From: Euperipatoides rowelli
Taxonomy: Eukaryota > Onychophora > Udeonychophora > Euonychophora > Peripatopsidae
Assembly: GCA_003024985.2 (NCBI GenBank)
Contig: PXIH01S0024312.1
DNA length: 11,502 nt
Direction: 5' to 3' (one strand)
Position numbers and translations under genes: made by a program. Below, in pieces: positions 6,878-11,502 of this stretch (the first letter of the stretch is position 1; each line of letters begins with the position of its first letter). Below the pieces are notes generated by a model. The model did not search any database. It saw only the letters and a program-made list of their open reading frames with translations, and was not told the DNA's origin.

Positions 6878-8461
6878 TTAGAAATGGATGAAAAAAGGTT
6901 AAGAATGGAAAATGAATTAGAGGTGCAGGGAACAACATGTGGAGTGAAAGAATGTATGTATGTGAGAACTGGAAAAATACTATTCTTGACACAATCAGTG
7001 TAGAGTATTAAAGATTTAATATCTATATATAAATCAATACTAGCATAGACGAATAGTCAGTGTCAATACAATGGTTAAAATAATCAATCAACAGTTCCTT
7101 AGTGACTTTATAAATGTATATAAATAAACTTCACATGGAATTGATAATTACATGAGTCAAATGATGCACTAAAAATTCAACAAATGATGAATCATTCGTG
7201 ATGTAAGACAGTACAAAATATGCAACATTGATTAAATAAAACAATTGATGCAAACATACTATCACAATTCAGAGGTGTGTGATGTTGAGAGTAGGCTATA
7301 TGACACTGGCTGTTGTAATGAAATGGTATAGCCTACAACTATAGCATTAAAACAAAGATGATGTACAGTATATCCTAAATGAAATAATCAGACTATATAT
7401 TACCAGTATTCAATAATGTATACAACATAATAGTAGTCAACTAATTCATTTGTCAAAGAATACAGTACTAGGCTATTATTGAGTATCAGTTATCAATGTT
7501 TTGTGATTAATATTAAGTATGCATATATACTGTATCATGATCCTGAAGCTATATGTTTATTTATAGGCTTTCATATTATATTACAATGCATTCCGTTGGG
7601 AACTTATAAATGTATACCGTAACTGTAATAACTAAACTTGTCTTAGTTGAGCTTATACAACACTAATAAACATGGGATGATCAATGTATTAATTATTGTG
7701 TATCAGGTAAATAAACTTTAGCTTGCTAATTCTATCTAATATATCAATTGTAGCATGTGCTAAAAAAGTTGATCTAAAATTTCATGCATAATGAATTTGC
7801 CAAAACAGGCCAGATATAAAACATAATGATAATGACTTGGTTACCTCAGATCTGTACTCCCCCAGTTCCTTAACTTTGTAAATCTTTTATACAATAGATT
7901 TACTTCATATTCGTAATCGTTTTCTCCAAATCATTTGTTTGGAGACAGGTGAAAAATATTGATTTTACCTCATCACTTTATTAACACAGTATCATGGCTG
8001 CTTACTACACAATGCTGCATCTAGAAAAAGACCTAAGGTATCATGACATTAGAGAACAAAACGTGGTTTAAACTTGCCAAATTGATACTTTCACAAAGTG
8101 ATTAAGTTACAAATGTGTATACAAATAGATCTAGGCGAGTAAAGAAAAACTTAAACAATAATACTATTATAATATGCATAATAAAAGAATTACAAATTAT
8201 TACATTAAGTTAATTGAATAAAACTTGATAAAATTAAATAACCTAATGGAAAAAATGAAGGTTACTGGTATTGGATGTTGGCATACAAGTCAAACAATAA
8301 AATGCAAAATTATGCTTAACAATATAAAAAGCAAAAAAAATAATGAGTATTAACTAGATTTGATTTCAGCATTAATACAGTTCATATTTAACATTTGCTG
8401 TATATGTAACAGTCCATAGTGCTGGGAATGGGGGAAGGGCTAGTGAGTCCATGAAATATCA
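6878..8461. other. Non-coding AT-rich stretch between the two ankyrin remnants; possible intron
   Basis: About 1.6 kb with no convincing coding frame, RNA gene or element. The two ankyrin stretches lie on the same strand either side and continue the same type of domain, so this is best read as an intron of the parent (pseudo)gene. Short plus-strand open frames at 6884-7003 (39 codons) and 7994-8071 (25 codons) are not supported by any motif. Confidence 0.45.
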
Positions 8462-8686
8462 ATTTCCAGCAATGGGGAATGATCCATGTATCGTAACTTG
8501 AAATGGGCTGGCCTGGTGTTTTAGAAGTAATTCTATTATATTACTGTGTACAAAGGCATAGAAAAGAGGAGTAATTTTATTCTGATCACATAAATTAACT
8601 ATAACCTATGATGACCATATTATAAGAGATTCTAACGCTATCTCAAATTCTTTTTCAGATCTCATGAGTGAAATTATTTTTGAACA
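8462..8686 (-). pseudogene. Ankyrin-repeat exon remnant, one clear repeat
   Basis: One minus-strand frame, bounded by TGA 8687-8689 and TGA 8459-8461, reads MRSEKEFEIALESLIIW, an in-frame TAG (8606-8608), then VNLCDQNKITPLFYAFVHSN and IIELLLKHQASPF. The last part is a full ankyrin repeat (TPL..A.....IIELLLKH.A). A donor-like CAA/GTTACG follows the repeat (about 8490). If spliced, the next repeat would be supplied by the exon at 6877-6446, where a truncated loop (PRPMDWA) begins. The two pieces therefore probably come from one ankyrin gene. The end of the copia fragment lies only about 100 bp upstream. Confidence 0.7.
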
Positions 8687-8793
8687 TCAACAATCTTTTG
8701 AGACATTATCATTCTATTTTGTCTAAGATTAACTTTATTATTTCTGTTAAAATTATTAAATTACACAATTCACTCACAACACCATACTATTCA

Positions 8794-9860
8794 ATAAGAT
8801 AGTCTCTTAGCAGGGACTCCAAGATTGGCTCTTTGAGATCTCCTCACTTGATTGTTTTTATTAGAATCTCTTTGTTCAGAATCATGGGATCCTCAGGAGA
8901 CACAATTGGTATAGTCACTTGGTTAGAACCGGTTGAACTTTTGCATGTATCCCAGCTATCTTCGTCTTCACAAAACACTACACTGGTTCTGTTGATAATT
9001 TTGCGGGTTCCGGGGATCCAAATACGATAACCATTTTTGTTAAAACTGTATCCCATTAAAACTCCCCTTTTTGAAGTAGCATCTAGTTTTTTTCCTTTGA
9101 CTCCTATCTACGTGGGTATAGGCTATGGATCTGAAGGTTTTCAAGTGTCCAACAGAAGCCACTCGGTTAAACCACATCTCAATAGGTGTTTTACCTCTTC
9201 CACTAGATTCCACCAAATTACTCACATAGGCTGCAGTTATGGCCGCTTCCCCCCACAGCTCAAGAGGTAAATCTTTATTGTGAATAATACTTCTCATTTC
9301 ATCAAGTAAAGTTTGATTAACTCTCTCCACCTGGCCATTTTGCTCTGGTGAATGGGGGGGGGGTGGTAGTTTGGTGGGTAATGCCGTGAGAATTGAAATA
9401 TTCTTTTAAATTTTTACTCTGGTACTCCCCTCCCCCGTCAAATCTAACAATTTCAGGGTAATATCCAAAATGGTTAAAGCCCTTTTGAATAAGATTGATC
9501 AATTTAATGGCAGTTTTAAATTTGTTTTCAACTAGTTCAACTTGTATATATCCCGAGCACTGGTCTGTAAAGGTCAAAATATACCGATTTCCTCCCATTG
9601 TAGGAGGGCTGATAGGAACGCACAAATCTGTGACTAAGATGTGGAAAGGTTTTTTGAATTGGGACATTGATGTTGAGAATGTTCTTTGGGTCATTGTCCC
9701 NAGTTTGCATGAGTGGCAAAAGTCACTATGGGTACATTTATAATATTCATATTCTTTACCAAATTAATTTTTAACATATTTTTTATGGTTGATATTCCTC
9801 GGTGTCTGAACCGGTGGTGCCATAAGTGGACACAGGCAGACATAGCAGTTGCTGTGTCCT
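8794..9860 (-). pseudogene. copia integrase (frameshifted)
   Basis: The pre-integrase zinc-binding region has WHHRFRHRG (about 9811-9835) and, after a 1-nt shift near 9765, C-T-H..D-F-C-H-S-C (about 9710-9745). The core follows. The first Asp is in HILVTDL (9626-9628). The second is in RFDGGGEY (9437-9439, where relatives usually have DNGGEY). The Glu is in HSPEQNG (9343-9345), reached only after a shift at a run of ten C (plus-strand G 9354-9363). The D-to-E gap of about 32 residues is slightly short. The C-terminal part has KGSFNG/GYSFNKNGYRIW around another shift near 9064-9072, then SEDPMI. A last shift (about 8846) precedes the linker to RT. An integrase inserts the element cDNA; this copy cannot. 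Confidence 0.92.
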
Positions 9861-10399
9861 CTCTGTTATGGGGATTAATCAAGAAAATGTTATTTATTTG
9901 ATTTCCTTTCAGTATAATTTCCTCCCCTTTTGACACTCTGCATTCAGATAGTTCAAAAGCCACGGTAAGTCCTTCGGCACACAACTTTTTAACCGATATC
10001 AAATGTAGTTTTAATTTAGGTACTAATAGCACATCCTTTAATATGATTATATTATTTTTCAATATAGAATTTAGATTAAGAATAACATCACCCTTACCTG
10101 TAGCATTCACAATTTCGCCGTTAGCCATTTTAATTGAGATTATATCTGGTAAGTCATAGAATTTGTTAAAGACACTTTTATTCGGAGTCATGTGGATGCT
10201 TGCCCCTGAGTCCAGTATCCATGACTGTGGATAATTATTTTCTAGCACCACTTCTTCTGATAGTGCCCACTCTTCATTCAAATTAATAGTTTTTTCATAA
10301 TCACTTTCGTAAGTTACCAGGGATTGTTGATTACTTCTGTCAAAATAGTTTACAGGTCTTCTGGGACATATTTCTGGTCCGGAATAGGCACTGCTGTTG
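9861..10399 (-). pseudogene. copia aspartic protease domain
   Basis: This part is uninterrupted within the 322-codon open frame ending at 9691. The retroviral-type protease starts at SWILDSGASIHMT, with catalytic Asp at 10210-10212. It continues with MANGEIVNATGKGDVIL and LKDVLLVPKLKLHLISV (about 9990-10140), the usual copia pattern of a flap then a 'LllVPkL..nLiSv' strand. The enzyme acts as a dimer to mature the gag-pol polyprotein. Although this segment looks intact, it is out of frame with the gag start and with the integrase core. Confidence 0.92.
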
Positions 10400-11060
10400 T
10401 TCATTTTACAATTTCTCCTGATGTGGCCTTCCTTTCTGCACAAGTGACAAATTATTTTTCCTCTTCTGTTTCCTATATCCGATTTTTCACGTGTTAACAT
10501 AGCAGTTTCAGATTCTGCATTTTGATTGGTTTGGCTTTCTTTTCTGGTGGCCTCGTCCCTTAATTTATTGCACACATATTCTATATTGACTTCTTTTTCA
10601 TCTTTAGACTTGATAGCAGTGACTAATGAGTCGTATGTTTCAGGCAGGCCGCACAACATGACCGCTATCAGATGACTATCTTTGACTCTCTCCTCTATGA
10701 CTCAATCTTTCGGCTAGTTCTTTAACCTGGTTGAGGTAATCTTCCATACTCCTGTGGGTGTCATATCTGAATCCATATATTTTTTTTGTTAGGTTTGAGT
10801 GTTCATAGGTAGACTTGAGTTTGTTCCACACCTTTTTTGCCGTTTTACATTCAGTTATCAGAATAAGCAGTCTATCCTCAAGTGCCAAACCAATGGTGGC
10901 TCTGGCGCTTTGATCTTTCATTCGCCATTTTTCATTTATTGTGGTGGTGGGGGTCCTTCAGCAATTTCTCTTTCTGAAAGACCTTCTCCATTTTAAGTTT
11001 CCACATGAAATAGTTTTCTCCAGTGAGCTTAGTTATGGTGTATCCTTTGTTTTCCATCAT
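10400..11060 (-). pseudogene. copia gag (UBN2-like) with CCHC zinc knuckle, frameshifted
   Basis: The frame opens with two ATG codons (11055-11060), about 60 bp after the primer-binding site. It reads YTITKLTGENYFMWKLKM, the typical copia gag N-terminus. It breaks at a run of five C (10949-10953). It then continues in another frame with SARATIGLALEDRLL and AKKVWNKLKSTYE (UBN2-like gag), and breaks again at a GA run (about 10684-10696). After that come MLCGLPETYDSLVTAI and finally the zinc knuckle C-H-L-C..EGH..RNC at 10408-10449 (CX2CX4HX4C). Gag would form the virus-like particle and bind element RNA. Confidence 0.93.
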
Positions 11061-11120
11061 GATTTATTTTCAATCAATATAATTAGCGAGCTCGACGTTT
11101 ATTCTTTATTGTAGCGTGTA

Positions 11121-11136
11121 TCCTGGGCCCATAACC
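11121..11136 (-). promoter_or_regulatory. copia primer-binding site (half initiator tRNA-Met type)
   Basis: The minus strand reads GGTTATGGGCCCAGGA directly after the LTR-like segment. GGTTATGGGCCCAG is the known start of the Drosophila copia primer-binding site, which pairs with an internal part of initiator tRNA-Met (a tRNA half) rather than its 3' CCA end. The site is about 60 bp before the gag start, as expected. Confidence 0.85.
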
Positions 11137-11358
11137 TAATAAATTTATGGGCTTAAATTCAGCATAAAATATCCAAATGTTTATGAAATATGAACAAAGA
11201 AGATTACTCGAACACTGGTATGCAATTTGAACAAATATTTTTAATATTGAATTACGATTATATCAGATTACAATTCACAACAATTTATACAGACTCACCG
11301 CCATTACAAGGCTTCCAAAGTGACGCTATATCCCAAGGCATCATGGGATAGCACATCA
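11137..11358 (-). repeat. copia 5' LTR (outer boundary uncertain)
   Basis: The segment next to the primer-binding site should be the 5' LTR. It ends ATTA rather than the usual CA. It contains a TATA-like GTATAAA (11284-11290 on the minus strand). Near the outer end is an imperfect inverted repeat (11326-11335 with 11344-11351; CTAT-CCCA/TGGGATAG arms with a 2-nt bulge). I set the outer edge at a TG (11358) only because LTRs usually begin with TG. No second LTR is present in the window for comparison, so the true edge could differ. Confidence 0.5.
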
Positions 11359-11502
11359 CTAGGAATAACTAATTGATAATTAAAATTGATCATAAAAAAT
11401 AATATCTATAATAACCAAAGACTAGTCTAATTATATATTAATAAGTAAATATGATTGAGTATTCTATATTAATAGTACATTTAGAGGCATTACCAAGCAA
11501 AT
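11359..11502. other. AT-rich flank, nothing recognised
   Basis: No frame, repeat or motif is visible. This stretch is either the genomic flank of the copia fragment or the remaining outer part of its LTR. Confidence 0.4.

Larger units (their letters stand above)
8794..11358 (-). mobile_element. Ty1/copia LTR retrotransposon, 5' half only, inactive
   Basis: In minus-strand order this shows an LTR-like segment, a primer-binding site, gag with a CCHC zinc knuckle, an aspartic protease with DSGAS, and an integrase with HHCC and DDE motifs. Protease then integrase before the expected RT is the diagnostic order of Ty1/copia elements. The fragment stops at about 8794, just after the RRSQRANLGVPAKRL segment that normally links integrase to RT. 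RT, RNase H and the 3' LTR are missing. At least six frameshifts interrupt the single gag-pol frame, several of them at homopolymer or dinucleotide runs. It lies immediately upstream of an ankyrin exon remnant. Confidence 0.93.

Noticed and set aside
6884-7003. Plus-strand open frame of 39 codons rich in charged residues
   Set aside because: Too short to separate from chance; no motif, splice context or repeat of the pattern. A shared 13-mer TGTGGAGTGAAAG (6448-6460 and 6938-6950) is its only oddity.
7994-8071. Plus-strand 25-codon open frame with ATG in good context
   Set aside because: No domain or neighbouring exon in support; expected by chance in 11 kb.
6446-8686. An alternative nuclear genetic code with TAA/TAG as glutamine, suggested by stops inside the ankyrin frames
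   Set aside because: In the LINE RT a TAG stands where relatives have Leu, and TGA also occurs in decayed frames. Ordinary mutation in an AT-rich genome explains the stops.
9037-9270. Plus-strand open frames across the copia integrase (also 8833-9030, 9495-9743, 9713-9901, 10799-10996)
   Set aside because: All are antisense to recognisable integrase and gag sequence.

Overview
The window looks like a non-genic or gene-poor stretch of an AT-rich invertebrate (metazoan) nuclear genome. The reasons are long AT-rich stretches without open frames, two kinds of retrotransposon (a CR1/Jockey-like non-LTR element and a Ty1/copia element), ankyrin-repeat exon remnants, and GT..AG splice-like junctions. 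No bacterial-type operon, rRNA, tRNA or CRISPR array is visible. The copia primer-binding site matches the one known from Drosophila copia (primed by a half initiator tRNA-Met). That fits an arthropod or related invertebrate, but I cannot name the species. Almost everything recognisable reads on the minus strand.

Layout, left to right. 1-331: about two copies of a ~171-bp tandem repeat. About 335-4990: a decayed non-LTR retrotransposon on the minus strand, so its 5' side is at high coordinates. From 5' to 3' it has a CCHC-like zinc knuckle (4725-4757), an RNase H1-type hybrid-binding domain (4328-4462), a PHD-like zinc finger (4129-4290), an anomalous non-coding gap (about 3625-4053), a coiled-coil and nucleic-acid-binding ORF1 body (2068-3624), an APE endonuclease (about 1375-2045), a linker, and the start of a reverse transcriptase (about 335-670). 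The RT breaks off just after its first catalytic Asp motif. 4991-5066: an (AT)n tract and an (AAAT)n-type tail. 5281-5842: a possible small two-exon gene. 6446-6877 and 8462-8686: two stretches of ankyrin repeats in one reading frame each, with in-frame stops but no frameshifts. 8794-11358: a 5' half of a copia element (LTR, PBS, gag, protease, integrase; no RT or RNase H) with several frameshifts.

How the parts relate. None of the retroelement copies can be active. The most unusual feature is the RNase H1-type hybrid-binding domain placed about 13 codons from a PHD finger and downstream of a zinc knuckle. Together they look like the N-terminal half of a LINE ORF1. An ORF1 that binds RNA:DNA hybrids through this domain would make mechanistic sense for target-primed reverse transcription, and I do not know of a described LINE ORF1 with this arrangement. 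Scattered single Ns (3743, 4286, 5321, 9701) and frameshifts at homopolymers mean part of the decay could be assembly error.
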